Source: Gallionella sp. (GTDB lineage: Bacteria; Pseudomonadota; Gammaproteobacteria; Burkholderiales; Gallionellaceae). From it: a stretch of 64,000 bases of DNA. How positions within the stretch are numbered: position 1 is the stretch's first letter; each line of letters starts with the position of its first letter. The translations under genes were made by a program, and so were the position numbers. Of this stretch, positions 40,435-53,247 are shown one piece after another. The notes under the pieces are model-generated. The model searched no databases. It was not told the origin of the DNA and worked only from the letters and a program-made list of their open reading frames with translations. The stretch spans positions 1 to 64,000 of the forward strand of contig JAQTMZ010000005.1 in the NCBI GenBank assembly GCA_028714075.1, read 5' to 3'.

Positions 40435-40500
40435 GCTGGGGTGAGGCACGAACCCCAGCGTTTGCTTGAACATGCTGGGGTTCGCGTTGCTCGCCACCAG
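40435..40500. repeat. Palindromic repeat left of the toxin-antitoxin pair
   Basis: GCTGGGGTGAGGCACGAACC then CCAGC is a stem-loop, followed by a second arm GCTGGGGTTCGCG and GCCACCAGC. The same style of element (TTGGGT, CGCCTTGCTCC, ACCCAAC) lies at 41157-41190 on the other side. Confidence 0.6.
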
Positions 40501-40560
40501 CATACACTGCTAATTCCCTAGATTTGGTTTGCCATCCCTCGCTTGATTTGGTATATTATT

Positions 40561-40578
40561 GGTACTTAATTAAGTACC
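40561..40578. promoter_or_regulatory. Operator of the toxin-antitoxin operon
   Basis: Perfect 18-bp palindrome GGTACTTAATTAAGTACC just upstream of the ribosome site AAGGAG and start of the antitoxin gene. TATATTATT a few bases upstream can serve as -10, so a bound antitoxin would block the promoter. Confidence 0.75.
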
Positions 40579-40593
40579 AGAAGGAGTCTTAAA

Positions 40594-40866
40594 ATGAACG
40601 CCATCCCAGCCCAAGAAATTAAACGTCGCGGCATCGCAGCGGTGGACGATCTCATCGCCAAGGGCGATCTGCATGTGATCAGGAATAACCAGCCGCAGTA
40701 CGTGGTGCTTTCCGAAGCACGTTATCAGGATTTGATTGTGGCGGAGCAGGAGGCGCATTACGCCCGTGTTCGTGCGTCGCTAGAGGATGTCAAGGGCGGC
40801 AAGGTCAAGAAATTTAAGACCGCTGCTGCACTGCTGAAGGCGCTGGACACAGACGAGACGGCTTGA
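40594..40866 (+). CDS. Antitoxin, Phd/YefM-like
   Basis: 90 residues. The N-terminus, AIPAQEIKRRGIAAVDDLIA then IRNNQPQYVVLSEARYQDLI (shown in two parts), fits the DNA-binding dimer domain of Phd/YefM-type antitoxins. The C-terminal helix binds the toxin. It starts after AAGGAG and a perfect palindromic operator, consistent with autoregulation. Its stop overlaps the toxin's ATG by one base. Confidence 0.85.
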   Translation: MNAIPAQEIKRRGIAAVDDLIAKGDLHVIRNNQPQYVVLSEARYQDLIVAEQEAHYARVRASLEDVKGGKVKKFKTAAALLKALDTDETA

Positions 40867-41141
40867 TGTATGCCATTGTTACACCGCTCCAGTTTCTTCG
40901 TCAGGCACGCAAGTTTTTCAAGAAACACCCCGACTTGCGGCCACGCTTTGCCGAGGTGCTCGGCGACCTGCAAAAAGACCCGTTCCAGCCTCATCTGGAG
41001 TTGCATACCCTGAGCGGTAAGCTCGCCGGTTGTTATGCCGTCAGCCTCACGTACAGTTATCGCATTACCCTGACTCTGCTGGTTTCCGAAAAGGAAATTA
41101 TCCTGCTTGATATTGGCAGCCATGATGATGTGTACCGGTAA
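40866..41141 (+). CDS. RelE/YafQ-like toxin
   Basis: 91 residues of the RelE/ParE superfamily, with FLRQARKFFKKHPDLRPRF, PHLELHTLSGKLAGCYAV and SYRITLTL, and the C-terminal DIGSHDDVYR with the H-x-x-x-Y end seen in YafQ-type ribosome-dependent mRNA interferases. The start is ATG 40866, overlapping the antitoxin stop. It is expected to be held inactive by the upstream antitoxin. Confidence 0.85.
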   Translation: MYAIVTPLQFLRQARKFFKKHPDLRPRFAEVLGDLQKDPFQPHLELHTLSGKLAGCYAVSLTYSYRITLTLLVSEKEIILLDIGSHDDVYR

Positions 41142-41156
41142 GAATCTGTAGACGAA

Positions 41157-41190
41157 TTGTTGGGTATCGCCTTGCTCCACCCAACCTACA
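41157..41190. repeat. Palindromic repeat right of the toxin-antitoxin pair
   Basis: TTGTTGGGTATCGCCTTGCT, CC, then ACCCAACCTACAA: arms GTTGGGT and ACCCAAC around a CGC-TTGCTCC loop. It resembles the left element at 40435-40500. Confidence 0.6.
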
Positions 41191-41234
41191 ACACAATTCC
41201 GCTAACTCCGCCCCATGCGGTAAAATGCCGACCT

Positions 41235-42329
41235 ATGAGTACACCCCAACTTTCCGTCGTCATCCCCGTCTATAACGAAGAGCAGGGCTTGCAGACTTTG
41301 TTCGACCGGTTGTATCCGGCGCTGGACAAGCTCGGCATTTCCTACGAGGTGCTGTTCGTCAACGACGGCAGCCGCGACCGTTCCGCCGCGATTTTGCGCG
41401 AGCAGTTCCAGAAGCGCCCCGATGTGACGCGGGTGATTCTGTTCAACGGCAATTTCGGCCAGCATATGGCGATCATGGCGGCTTTCGAGCAATCGCGCGG
41501 GCAGCGCGTGGTGACGCTGGACGCCGATTTGCAGAACCCGCCGGAAGACATCGGCCTGCTGCTGGCGAAGATGGATAAGGGCCACGACTACGTCGGCTCG
41601 ATCCGCCGCCAGCGCAGCGACAGTTGGTGGCGGCATGTCGCGTCGCGCGCGATGAACGGGCTGCGCGAGCGCATCACGCGCATCAAGATGACCGACCAGG
41701 GCTGCATGTTCCGCGCCTATGACCGGCGCATCATCGATGCGATCAACAGTTGCAAAGAAGTGAGCACGTTCATCCCGGCGCTGGCCTATACCTTTGCGCG
41801 CAATCCCGCCGAGGTGGTGGTGGGGCATGACGAGCGCGCGGCGGGCGAATCGAAGTATTCGCTGTACAGCCTGATCCGCCTCAACTTCGATCTGATGACC
41901 AGTTTTTCGCTGGTGCCATTGCAGATGTTTTCGATGCTGGGTATCGCGATTTCCGTGTTGTCGGCATTTTTCGTGGTGTTCCTGTTGGTGCGCCGCTTGA
42001 TCATCGGCCCGGAAGCGGAAGGGCTGTTCACGCTGTTTGCCATCGCGTTCTTTCTGATCGGCATCACGCTGTTCGGTATCGGCCTGCTCGGTGAATACAT
42101 CGGGCGCATCTACCAGCAGGTGCGTCACAGGCCGCGCTATCTGGTCGAGGCGATACTGGAAAAACAGGAGAAGGGTGAGGGGGGAAGGGTGAGAAGGGTA
42201 AAGGCACCGTCCGCTCCGCAGATGGCGGGAGAGGACGATCCGTTCTCCGCCACGGAACCTAAAAAGAAAAAGGCCAAGCCGGTCGATGATGCGGCGCATC
42301 CTTCCTTGTTTACGGATATTCAGGAATGA
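41235..42329 (+). CDS. arnC: Undecaprenyl-phosphate Ara4FN transferase
   Basis: 364 residues. An N-terminal GT2 domain has SVVIPVYNEEQGLQTLF, VNDGSRDRSA, LDADLQNPPED and two C-terminal membrane helices (FSMLGIAISVLSAFFVVFL and LFTLFAIAFFLIGITLF). It transfers formylated Ara4N from UDP to undecaprenyl phosphate. An extra ~45-residue Lys/Pro/Ala tail after the RPRYLVEAI end is unusual. ATG 41235 is used, since the frame before it runs through the palindromic repeat. It overlaps the next gene by 4 bp. Confidence 0.92.
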   Translation: MSTPQLSVVIPVYNEEQGLQTLFDRLYPALDKLGISYEVLFVNDGSRDRSAAILREQFQKRPDVTRVILFNGNFGQHMAIMAAFEQSRGQRVVTLDADLQNPPEDIGLLLAKMDKGHDYVGSIRRQRSDSWWRHVASRAMNGLRERITRIKMTDQGCMFRAYDRRIIDAINSCKEVSTFIPALAYTFARNPAEVVVGHDERAAGESKYSLYSLIRLNFDLMTSFSLVPLQMFSMLGIAISVLSAFFVVFLLVRRLIIGPEAEGLFTLFAIAFFLIGITLFGIGLLGEYIGRIYQQVRHRPRYLVEAILEKQEKGEGGRVRRVKAPSAPQMAGEDDPFSATEPKKKKAKPVDDAAHPSLFTDIQE

Positions 42330-43246
42330 GCCGGGCTGTCGTTTTCGCCTACCACAACGTAGGCTATAGATGTTTGTCCGTCCTGTTGGCGCATGGCGTG
42401 GATGTCGCGCTGGTGGTGACGCACCGCGACAATCCGAAAGAAACCATCTGGTTTGACAGCGTGGCGGAACTGGCGGCATTGCACGGCATCCCGGCCATCA
42501 CGCCGGACAACCCGAATACGCCGGAAGTGGTGGAACAAATCCGCGCGTTGCAGCCGGATTTCTTTTTTTCGTTCTACTACCGCGAGATGCTCAAGCGCGA
42601 GCTGCTGGAGATTCCCAAGCGGGGCGCGCTGAATATGCACGGCTCGCTGCTGCCGAAATACCGTGGCCGCGTGCCGGTGAATTGGGCGATAATCCACGGC
42701 GAAACGGAAACCGGCGCGACGCTGCATTACATGACCGAGAAGCCGGACAACGGCGATATCGTGGCGCAACAGGCGGTGCCGATTCTGCCCGACGACAACG
42801 CGCTGCAGGTATTCCAGAAGGTGACGGTGGCGGCGGAGATCGCATTGAATGGCGTGCTTCCCGCGTTGCTGGCAGGCAAGGCGCACGCGGTGCAACAGGA
42901 CTTGAGCAAGGGTGCGTATTTCGGCGGGCGCAAGGCCGATGACGGCATCATCGACTGGGCGCAGTCCGCGCAGGCCATCCACAATCTGGTGCGCGCCGTG
43001 GCACCGCCGTATCCGGGCGCGACTACACGGTTAATGGGCAAGCCGCTGCGTATTTTGCAGACGCTGGTCACCGGTTGCACGACGTCCGGCGAGAGACCGG
43101 CGTTCTACGTCAAGAATGGCAAGGCCTATGCGATCTGCGGCAGTGGCGTGCTGCGCGTGGTGCGCTTCGAGCTGGATGGCGTGGCGATAAGCGCGGCGGA
43201 GTTTGCCGCGCAGTATGGCGCGGCAAAATTTGAATTTAATTGTTAA
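42326..43246 (+). CDS. arnA: UDP-Ara4N formyltransferase (ArnA N-terminal half as a separate gene)
   Basis: 306 residues matching the formyltransferase domain of E. coli ArnA. It has FFFSFYYREMLKREL, GALNMHGSLLPKYRGRVPVNW (shown as NMHGSLLPKYRG), the catalytic N-H-D set in that loop and GATLHYMTEKPDNGDI, with a C-terminal OB-like part. It formylates UDP-Ara4N using N10-formyltetrahydrofolate. In E. coli it is fused to the decarboxylase; here the two are adjacent genes. It starts by a 4-bp overlap with arnC. Confidence 0.92.
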   Translation: MSRAVVFAYHNVGYRCLSVLLAHGVDVALVVTHRDNPKETIWFDSVAELAALHGIPAITPDNPNTPEVVEQIRALQPDFFFSFYYREMLKRELLEIPKRGALNMHGSLLPKYRGRVPVNWAIIHGETETGATLHYMTEKPDNGDIVAQQAVPILPDDNALQVFQKVTVAAEIALNGVLPALLAGKAHAVQQDLSKGAYFGGRKADDGIIDWAQSAQAIHNLVRAVAPPYPGATTRLMGKPLRILQTLVTGCTTSGERPAFYVKNGKAYAICGSGVLRVVRFELDGVAISAAEFAAQYGAAKFEFNC

Positions 43247-43256
43247 GGAAAGAGTA

Positions 43257-44300
43257 ATGAAAAAAGTATTGATTCTCGGCGTCAACGGCTTTATCGGCCA
43301 CCACCTGTCCAACCGCATCCTCGCTACCACCGATTGGGAAGTGTATGGCATGGATATGAATTCCGAGCGCATCACCGACCTGCTCGATCAGCCGCGCTTT
43401 CATTTCTTTGAGGGCGATATCACCATCAATAAGGAATGGATGGAGTATCACATCCGCAAGTGCGATGTGATCCTGCCGCTGGTGGCGATCGCCACGCCGG
43501 CCACTTACGTCAAAGAACCACTACGTGTTTTCGAACTGGATTTTGAGGCCAATCTGCCGATCGTGCGCGCGGCGGTTAAGTACCGCAAACATCTGGTGTT
43601 TCCATCCACCTCGGAAGTGTACGGCATGTGCCACGACGAGGAATTCGATCCGGAACATTCCGAATTGATCTGCGGCCCGATCAACATGCCGCGCTGGATT
43701 TATTCCTGTTCCAAGCAATTGATGGATCGCGTGATCTGGGGCTACGGCATGGAACAGGGGCTGAACTTTACGCTGTTCCGTCCGTTCAACTGGATCGGTT
43801 CCGGGCTGGATTCGATCCATACGCCAAAGGAAGGCAGCTCGCGCGTGTTGACGCAATTTCTGGGACATATTGTGCGCGGCGAGAACATCAGCCTGGTGGA
43901 TGGCGGGCATCAGAAACGCGCGTTCACTTACGTCGACGATGGCATCGACGCGCTGATGAAAATCATCGCCAACAAGGACGGCATCGCCTCCGGCAAGATT
44001 TACAACATCGGCAACCCGGTCAACAACTATGCGATCCGCGACCTCGCCGACATGATGCTCAAGCTGGCCGGCGAATATGCCGAATACCGCGACTCCGCAA
44101 AAAAGGTGAAGATCGTCGAGACGACTTCGGCGGCGTATTACGGTAAAGGCTATCAGGACGTGCAGAACCGCGTGCCGAAAATCACCAACACCTGCGAGGA
44201 ACTCGGCTGGAAGCCGACCACCAATATGGCTGACACGTTGCGCAAGATATTTGATGCGTATCGCGGCCAGGTAGCGGAAGCGCGCGGTCTGGTCGATTAA
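43257..44300 (+). CDS. UDP-glucuronate decarboxylase (ArnA C-terminal half)
   Basis: 347 residues of the extended SDR family with VLILGVNGFIGHHLSNRIL, FPSTSEVYGMC, the Y-x3-K pair in YSCSKQLMDRVI and LFRPFNWIGSG. These match the oxidative decarboxylase half of ArnA, which makes UDP-4-keto-arabinose from UDP-glucuronate. The start at 43257 follows AAGGAAAGAGT; the longer open frame overlaps the previous gene and is rejected. Splitting arnA into two genes is known outside enterobacteria. Confidence 0.92.
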   Translation: MKKVLILGVNGFIGHHLSNRILATTDWEVYGMDMNSERITDLLDQPRFHFFEGDITINKEWMEYHIRKCDVILPLVAIATPATYVKEPLRVFELDFEANLPIVRAAVKYRKHLVFPSTSEVYGMCHDEEFDPEHSELICGPINMPRWIYSCSKQLMDRVIWGYGMEQGLNFTLFRPFNWIGSGLDSIHTPKEGSSRVLTQFLGHIVRGENISLVDGGHQKRAFTYVDDGIDALMKIIANKDGIASGKIYNIGNPVNNYAIRDLADMMLKLAGEYAEYRDSAKKVKIVETTSAAYYGKGYQDVQNRVPKITNTCEELGWKPTTNMADTLRKIFDAYRGQVAEARGLVD

Positions 44301-44422
44301 TTCCAATCCGATTTCATCGGTGAAACTGCGTTGGCTTCCTCGCTCGCTCCTAGCCGTGCCATTAGCACTGTCTGCGTCGTTCGCTCGTCGCCGCCTTGTT
44401 TGACCTTCGAAATCGAACCGGA

Positions 44423-45337
44423 ATGAGTATGGCACAACAACTTGCTCTCAAAATCGATGTAGACACCTATCGCGGCACGCGCGAAGGCGTGCCGCGTCTG
44501 GTTGAAACATTGCAGCGCTATAACGCGCAGGCCACTTTTTTCTTTTCGCTCGGCCCGGATAACACCGGGCGTGCCATCAAACGCGTGTTTCGTCCCGGCT
44601 TTCTGGGCAAGGTATCGCGCACTTCGGTGCTGGAGCATTACGGTGTCAAGACCCTGCTGTACGGCACGTTGCTGCCCGCGCCGGACATCGGCAAAAAATG
44701 TGCGGCGATCATGCGCAGCGTGCGTGACGCGGGCTTCGAGGTCGGCATCCATTGTTACGACCATATCCGCTGGCAGGATTATGTCGCCGGCAAGGGCGCC
44801 GAGTGGACGCGCCGCGAGTTGCAGCGCGCGGTGGATCGTTACACGGAAATCTTCGGCGAAGCGCCGCACGCGCACGCCGCCGCCGGCTGGCAGACGAACC
44901 GCCACGCGTTGCGCCTGACGCAGCGCATGGGGTTTGACTACAGTTCGGATACGCGCGGCACGCACCCCTTCATTCCGACCTGGCAAGCCGAGATCGTCGC
45001 CTGCCCGCAACTGCCTACCACCCTGCCGACACTGGACGAACTGATGAACCGCGACGGCATCACGCTGGACAACATCGCGCAACACATCCTGCAGCTCACC
45101 GAAAAACCGCCCGCTACCGGCCATGTGTTTACCCTGCACGCCGAACTGGAAGGCGGCAAATGGATGCCGGTATTCGAGCAACTGCTGCAGGGCTGGCAGG
45201 CGCAGGGTTATGTGTTGGCGTCGATGCAGCAATATCTGCAAGGGCTGGATGCCGGCGCGTTGCCGCGCCATGAAGTGGTGATGTGCGAAGTGGAAGGACG
45301 GGTCGGCAAGCTGGCGGTTTCAATGGATAATGCGTAA
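44423..45337 (+). CDS. arnD: Ara4FN-undecaprenyl-phosphate deformylase
   Basis: 304 residues of the polysaccharide-deacetylase (CE4) family. It has LALKIDVDTYRGTREG with the metal-binding D-x-D, GIHCYDHIRWQDYV with the H-x3-H-type ligands, and late FTLHAELEGG. It removes the formyl group before flipping, completing the Ara4N donor. ATG 44423 is chosen; a second ATG lies 6 bp on. About 120 bp of unremarkable sequence separates it from the decarboxylase gene. Confidence 0.9.
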   Translation: MSMAQQLALKIDVDTYRGTREGVPRLVETLQRYNAQATFFFSLGPDNTGRAIKRVFRPGFLGKVSRTSVLEHYGVKTLLYGTLLPAPDIGKKCAAIMRSVRDAGFEVGIHCYDHIRWQDYVAGKGAEWTRRELQRAVDRYTEIFGEAPHAHAAAGWQTNRHALRLTQRMGFDYSSDTRGTHPFIPTWQAEIVACPQLPTTLPTLDELMNRDGITLDNIAQHILQLTEKPPATGHVFTLHAELEGGKWMPVFEQLLQGWQAQGYVLASMQQYLQGLDAGALPRHEVVMCEVEGRVGKLAVSMDNA

Positions 45338-45432
45338 ATTGTAAAAAACTGCCCTGTGCATGGCGTGAAGGCACTATGAATGAACTGTTGGCATAAGCAG
45401 CCGGGCGGTATTTTCGAGCGGAAGGATTTGCG

Positions 45433-46623
45433 ATGGCGAGAAAATTGATTACGATCGAGCAGTTAGCCCCAGGTATGTATATTGATGAAATCAAATGCGG
45501 GCTGAGGGAGCGGATGCGGATCGGAGAAACTAAAAATTTCATAATAGAGAGCAAAAATGAAATCGCATTGATTGCAAAACTGGGCATCAAAAGCCTATAC
45601 ATTGACCCGGAAAAAGGGCCGGATGTTTGCGACGAATCTGAAGAGGAGCATGTCAAACCCGAGATTGAATCCCACCGGAAGCAGAGGCCGCTGGAGGAGG
45701 AGCTTCGCGATGCCAGAATTATTTTAAGCAAGGCCAGCACCATCCTGGAAAATTCCATTAACGAAATCCGCTCCGGTGGAAAGATAGCAATGGAGCCGGT
45801 AAAACTGTTGCTTGAGGAAATTTATAGTTCGGTCAATGAAAACAAGGATGCCATTGTCACGGTTTGCCGCAAGAAGAAAAAGGATGGCTATACGCTGGAG
45901 CATTCGGTAAGCCATTGCGCGTTGATGATGGCCTTTGGGCAGACCATGGGGATGGACAAGGATGCGTTGCTCGATGTGGGACTGGGCGGCCTGTTCCATG
46001 ATATTGGAACCATTCGGATCCCCGCTGACATCCTGGAAAAACCGGGAAAGTTGACCCCCGAAGAACTGGATATCGTCAAAAAGCATCCGCTATGGGGAGG
46101 CGAAATAATGATCGATTCGGGTACCTTCCCCGAGAAAGCGATTTCGATAGCCATGGAGCATCACGAGCGGTATGACGGAACCGGTTATCCCTATCAATTG
46201 GCGGGGAATGACATTTCCTTGGTTGGCCAGATGGCAGCCATCGCGGATGTCTATGACGCCAGTATTTCCATTCGCCCCTATGGGGCAGCCGAAGACCCTT
46301 GCCAGGTCATCAAGAACCTTTACCAGGGAGCGGGAAAACTGTTTCACATGGATATGGTTCAGCAGTTCATCAAAACGATCGGGATTTACCCTGTCGGAAC
46401 ATTGGCGCGGCTGGAAAGCGACAAGCTCGGGATCGTTATCAAGCAGAACAAAAACCTGACCCAGCCGGTAGTCAGGATCGTTTATGACCTGAAAACCAAC
46501 TGCTACCTGCCCCCCAGAGATATTGATTTGTCACGCGCCAGCGGCAGAGAGGATAGGGTTGTAGGGGCGGAATCCCCGGATAAATGGAAAATTTATCCGG
46601 GCCGTTTCATGTTCGCCGAGTAG
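45433..46623 (+). CDS. HD-GYP domain c-di-GMP phosphodiesterase
   Basis: 396 residues. An N-terminal DUF3391-type domain (LITIEQLAPGMYIDEI) is followed by a short coiled coil and the HD-GYP domain. The H of EHSVSHCALM, the pair in GLFHDIGTIRIP, HPLWGGEIM, and the HHERYDGTGYP signature are all intact. It should hydrolyse c-di-GMP, lowering its level and favouring motility. A PilZ c-di-GMP receptor lies 6 kb downstream. The start follows GGAAGGA. Not in an evident operon. Confidence 0.9.
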   Translation: MARKLITIEQLAPGMYIDEIKCGLRERMRIGETKNFIIESKNEIALIAKLGIKSLYIDPEKGPDVCDESEEEHVKPEIESHRKQRPLEEELRDARIILSKASTILENSINEIRSGGKIAMEPVKLLLEEIYSSVNENKDAIVTVCRKKKKDGYTLEHSVSHCALMMAFGQTMGMDKDALLDVGLGGLFHDIGTIRIPADILEKPGKLTPEELDIVKKHPLWGGEIMIDSGTFPEKAISIAMEHHERYDGTGYPYQLAGNDISLVGQMAAIADVYDASISIRPYGAAEDPCQVIKNLYQGAGKLFHMDMVQQFIKTIGIYPVGTLARLESDKLGIVIKQNKNLTQPVVRIVYDLKTNCYLPPRDIDLSRASGREDRVVGAESPDKWKIYPGRFMFAE

Positions 46624-46789
46624 CGTGGTGCCAAGGGTCTGTGATATTTGGCAGCGCTGTTTGCTGTTGTCCGTCTTGCCTTGAATGCAACTTGAAAAAA
46701 ACCGCCCCGGATTTGCCGTTTATCAGCCGGCTTGAGATAATCTGCGCATAGCATTTTCACGTTGCCTGCGTATTTTTGGTGTTCAGAAT

Positions 46790-50792
<4,003 letters not shown>

Positions 50793-50795
50793 TCT

Positions 50796-51347
50796 ATGAG
50801 TATTTCGGCTCAGCGCTCCCGCGATATACTGCAACAGGCCGAATTGCTGTATTCGGATGGGCAGGTGCAGGCCGCCTTGCAGCGTGTCGCACAACAGATT
50901 AATGCTGCTTTGGCGGACACGCATCCGCTGGTGCTGTCGGTAATGGGTGGCGCGGTGGTCTTTACCGGGCAGTTATTGCCGTTGCTCGACTTTCCGCTGG
51001 ATTTTGATTATGTGCATGTGTCGCGTTATGGTGATGCGCGGCAGGGCGGGCAGATGCACTGGAAAGTCGAGCCGCGAGAAAATGTCCGCGATCGCGTAGT
51101 ATTGGTGCTGGATGATGTTCTCGATGAGGGGCATACGTTGGCGGCATTGCACCAGCGCGTGATGAAACTCGGCGCAAGAAAAGTTTACAGTGCGGTGTTT
51201 GCCGACAAGCAGCACGGCAAACCCAAGCCGATCCATGCCGATTTTGTCGGCGTGGAATTGCCGAACCGCTTTGTGTTTGGCTACGGCATGGATGTCGAAG
51301 GGGCGTGGCGCAATTTGCCTGCCATATACGCAGTAAAGGGAAAATAA
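50796..51347 (+). CDS. hpt: Hypoxanthine-guanine phosphoribosyltransferase
   Basis: 183 residues, a type I phosphoribosyltransferase. The PRPP-binding loop is VVLVLDDVLDEGHTLAA near residue 105, and LSVMGGAVVFTGQLLPLLDF and a C-terminal VFGYGMDVEGAWRNLP support a purine-base type. It salvages hypoxanthine and guanine. It begins 3 bp after galU and is followed at 51350 by the methylthioinosine phosphorylase that produces hypoxanthine, so the two make a metabolic pair. Confidence 0.88.
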   Translation: MSISAQRSRDILQQAELLYSDGQVQAALQRVAQQINAALADTHPLVLSVMGGAVVFTGQLLPLLDFPLDFDYVHVSRYGDARQGGQMHWKVEPRENVRDRVVLVLDDVLDEGHTLAALHQRVMKLGARKVYSAVFADKQHGKPKPIHADFVGVELPNRFVFGYGMDVEGAWRNLPAIYAVKGK

Positions 51348-51349
51348 CT

Positions 51350-52096
51350 ATGTTGGCAATTATTGGTGGTCATGGACTGACCGAACTGGCAAATCTGGAA
51401 ATTACCCACCGGCAGGTAATGCGCACGCCTTATGGCGAACCGTCCGGTGCCTTCCTGTTTGGCACACTGAATCAGCAGGAGGTGATTTTTATGGCGCGCC
51501 ATGGCTATGGGCATACCATCCCGCCGCACTTGGTGAATTATCGTGCCAACCTGTGGGCGTTGCGCGAACAGGGTGTGAGCAAGGTCGTTTCGATTTCGAC
51601 GGTGGGCGGCATCCGCACCGATTTGACTCCCGGCACCCTTGTCGTGCCGGATCAGATCATCGACTACACCCACGGGCGCGATGCCACTTTTTACGATACG
51701 CGCGACGCGATCTATACCAACGCCAATTTCACATTGCCCTATTGCCCGCAATTGCGCGCGCATATTTTGCGCAGCGCGAGCATTGCGCAGCAGCCCTGCC
51801 TGGATGGCGGCGTATATGCCGCAACGCAAGGGCCGCGCCTGGACAGCATCGCGGAAATCAACCGCTACGAGCGTGACGGTGCGGACATGGTCGGCATGAC
51901 CGGCATGCCGGAAACCACGCTGGCGATGGAACTGGATCTTAATTACGCCATCATCGCCGTCGTCGTGAATTATGCGGCCGGGCGCGGCGACAACAAGCAG
52001 GGCATCAACATGGAGCGGGTCAACGCTACCGCGAATGCGGCGATGGAGCAGGTGCGCGGCATCCTCGAATGCGTGGTGGGTCGTAATGGCGATTAG
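51350..52096 (+). CDS. S-methyl-5'-thioinosine phosphorylase
   Basis: 248 residues of the PNP/MTAP family. It has the GGHGLTEL phosphate-binding start, [20 protein letters not shown] (in part [14 protein letters not shown]), [13 protein letters not shown] and [32 protein letters not shown]. Family members with this sequence style act on 5'-methylthioinosine or 5'-methylthioadenosine, releasing hypoxanthine or adenine and methylthioribose-1-phosphate. The upstream hpt gene favours the methylthioinosine route. ATG 51350 is used because the longer frame overlaps hpt. Confidence 0.85.
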   Translation: MLAIIGGHGLTELANLEITHRQVMRTPYGEPSGAFLFGTLNQQEVIFMARHGYGHTIPPHLVNYRANLWALREQGVSKVVSISTVGGIRTDLTPGTLVVPDQIIDYTHGRDATFYDTRDAIYTNANFTLPYCPQLRAHILRSASIAQQPCLDGGVYAATQGPRLDSIAEINRYERDGADMVGMTGMPETTLAMELDLNYAIIAVVVNYAAGRGDNKQGINMERVNATANAAMEQVRGILECVVGRNGD

Positions 52097-52610
52097 ACCG
52101 GTGCTGCGCATGGGTGATGCGCGGCTGTTGCAGTGTGCCGGGTTGGTCGGCAGCTTCGGTAGCGACGAGCTGCACAAGCTGTTGGTGGATATGCGCGATA
52201 CCATGCAAGCTCTGGAGGGCGTGGGTTTGGCCGCACCGCAACTCGGCGTTGGCCTGCGTGTCGTTATTTTTGGAGTGCAAAAGAGCTCGCGTTATCCGGA
52301 TGCGGAAACCGTGCCGGAAACCGTGCTTATCAACCCTGTCATTACGCCGCTGGACGATCAGACCGAACAGGCGTGGGAAGGATGTTTGAGCTTGCCCGGA
52401 CTGCGCGGGCTGGTGCCGCGCTTCCAGAATATCCGCTATCAAGGCTATGACGAAAACGGCACGCCGATAGACCGGACGGTAAGCGGGTTTCATGCCCGCG
52501 TGGTGCAACATGAATGCGACCATCTGGACGGAATGCTGTATCCGGCACGCATCCAGGACATCACCCAATTCGGTTACACGGAAGAGTTGTTTTCGGAGAG
52601 TGAGGCGTAG
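52086..52610 (+). CDS. def: Peptide deformylase
   Basis: 174 residues. All three deformylase motifs are present: [10 protein letters not shown] near residue 47, EGCLSLPG near 97 and QHECDHLDG near 140, where Cys and two His bind the metal. It removes the N-formyl group from new proteins. The start at 52086 overlaps the phosphorylase end by 11 bp; the longer frame is an artefact. Genomes of this group usually have a second def near fmt, so this may be the extra copy. Confidence 0.95.
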   Translation: MAIRPVLRMGDARLLQCAGLVGSFGSDELHKLLVDMRDTMQALEGVGLAAPQLGVGLRVVIFGVQKSSRYPDAETVPETVLINPVITPLDDQTEQAWEGCLSLPGLRGLVPRFQNIRYQGYDENGTPIDRTVSGFHARVVQHECDHLDGMLYPARIQDITQFGYTEELFSESEA

Positions 52611-52611
52611 G

Positions 52612-52660
52612 ACGGTTGATTATTGCAGTAGACAGTAACCGTATTTTTTCTGCTGCCTGA
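52612..52660 (+). terminator. Possible terminator after def
   Basis: ACGGTT (52612-52617) and AACCGT (about 52638-52643) flank a long loop and are followed by ATTTTTT. The stem is only six pairs, so this is tentative. Confidence 0.35.
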
Positions 52661-52695
52661 GAGTGGTAATGCTCCTGTAAATATCGGGAGCCATT

Positions 52696-53031
52696 TTGAA
52701 GCGATCTCATTATGAGGTGACGGTAATGCTTGACTCAGGCGAAATAGACTACAAGCGCAAAGATACCCGCGAAACAATCCTTTCCAAGGCGAAAATATTG
52801 GTTGACGGAGATTGGCATGACTGCAGGATATTGAACATTTCTACCGGTGGCGCGAAATTGCAAATAGGCCACCACATTAGCCATGGAATCGCAGTTGCCT
52901 TGCAAATCGGCGACTTTGGCCAGTTCGGCGCGACGGTTGCCTGGCAGCAGAGCGGGGAGGTCGGAGTGAAATTTACCCATGATGCAATAGAAATAGCCGG
53001 GGTGATAATGGGATTGGCTTCATACGGGTAA
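52696..53031 (+). CDS. PilZ domain protein
   Basis: 111 residues, a stand-alone PilZ domain. The c-di-GMP binding motifs are RKDTRE (R-x3-R) near residue 21 and ILNISTGGAKL (N-x-S-x2-G) near residue 48. It is a likely receptor that links c-di-GMP to motility or surface traits, and it partners in theory with the HD-GYP enzyme at 45433. The start is taken as TTG 52696 because GGGAG lies just upstream; ATG 52726 would give a shorter form. Confidence 0.8.
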   Translation: MKRSHYEVTVMLDSGEIDYKRKDTRETILSKAKILVDGDWHDCRILNISTGGAKLQIGHHISHGIAVALQIGDFGQFGATVAWQQSGEVGVKFTHDAIEIAGVIMGLASYG

Positions 53032-53120
53032 ATCCTGGTTTGATCTGACAACTTGTGGACTTGACGGCTGCAACCGTCGTACCAGCCCGATTTGTCCGAA
53101 AAATGATGCGCGACTTTCGT

Positions 53121-53149
53121 TTGAAGCCCCTCAAGCTTTCGGATACAAT
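53121..53149 (+). promoter_or_regulatory. Sigma-70 promoter of tRNA-Val
   Basis: TTGAAG (53121-53126) and TACAAT (53144-53149) are separated by 17 bp, and transcription would start about 7 bp before the tRNA. Confidence 0.8.
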
Positions 53150-53162
53150 GCGCGTCCTTTAT

Positions 53163-53239
53163 AGGCGCGTAGCTCAGCTGGTTAGAGCACTTGGTCGACA
53201 TCCAAGGGGTCGTTGGTTCGAGTCCAATCGTGCCTACCA
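53163..53239 (+). tRNA. tRNA-Val (GAC), with an unusual C33
   Basis: A 77-nt cloverleaf with encoded CCA. The acceptor AGGCGCG pairs with CGTGCCT, the D arm is GCTC/GAGC, the anticodon stem is CTTGG/CCAAG, the variable loop has 5 nt, and the T arm is GTTGG/CCAAT with TTCGAGT. The anticodon loop is TCGACAT, so positions 34-36 are GAC. Position 33, almost always U in tRNA, reads C. The 3' end is the integration point of the second island. Confidence 0.9.
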
Positions 53240-53247
53240 ATAAAGTC

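Noticed and set aside
42326-44300. Frameshifted single arnA gene
   Set aside because: Both halves have their own start, ribosome site and full domain, so a natural two-gene form is the better reading.
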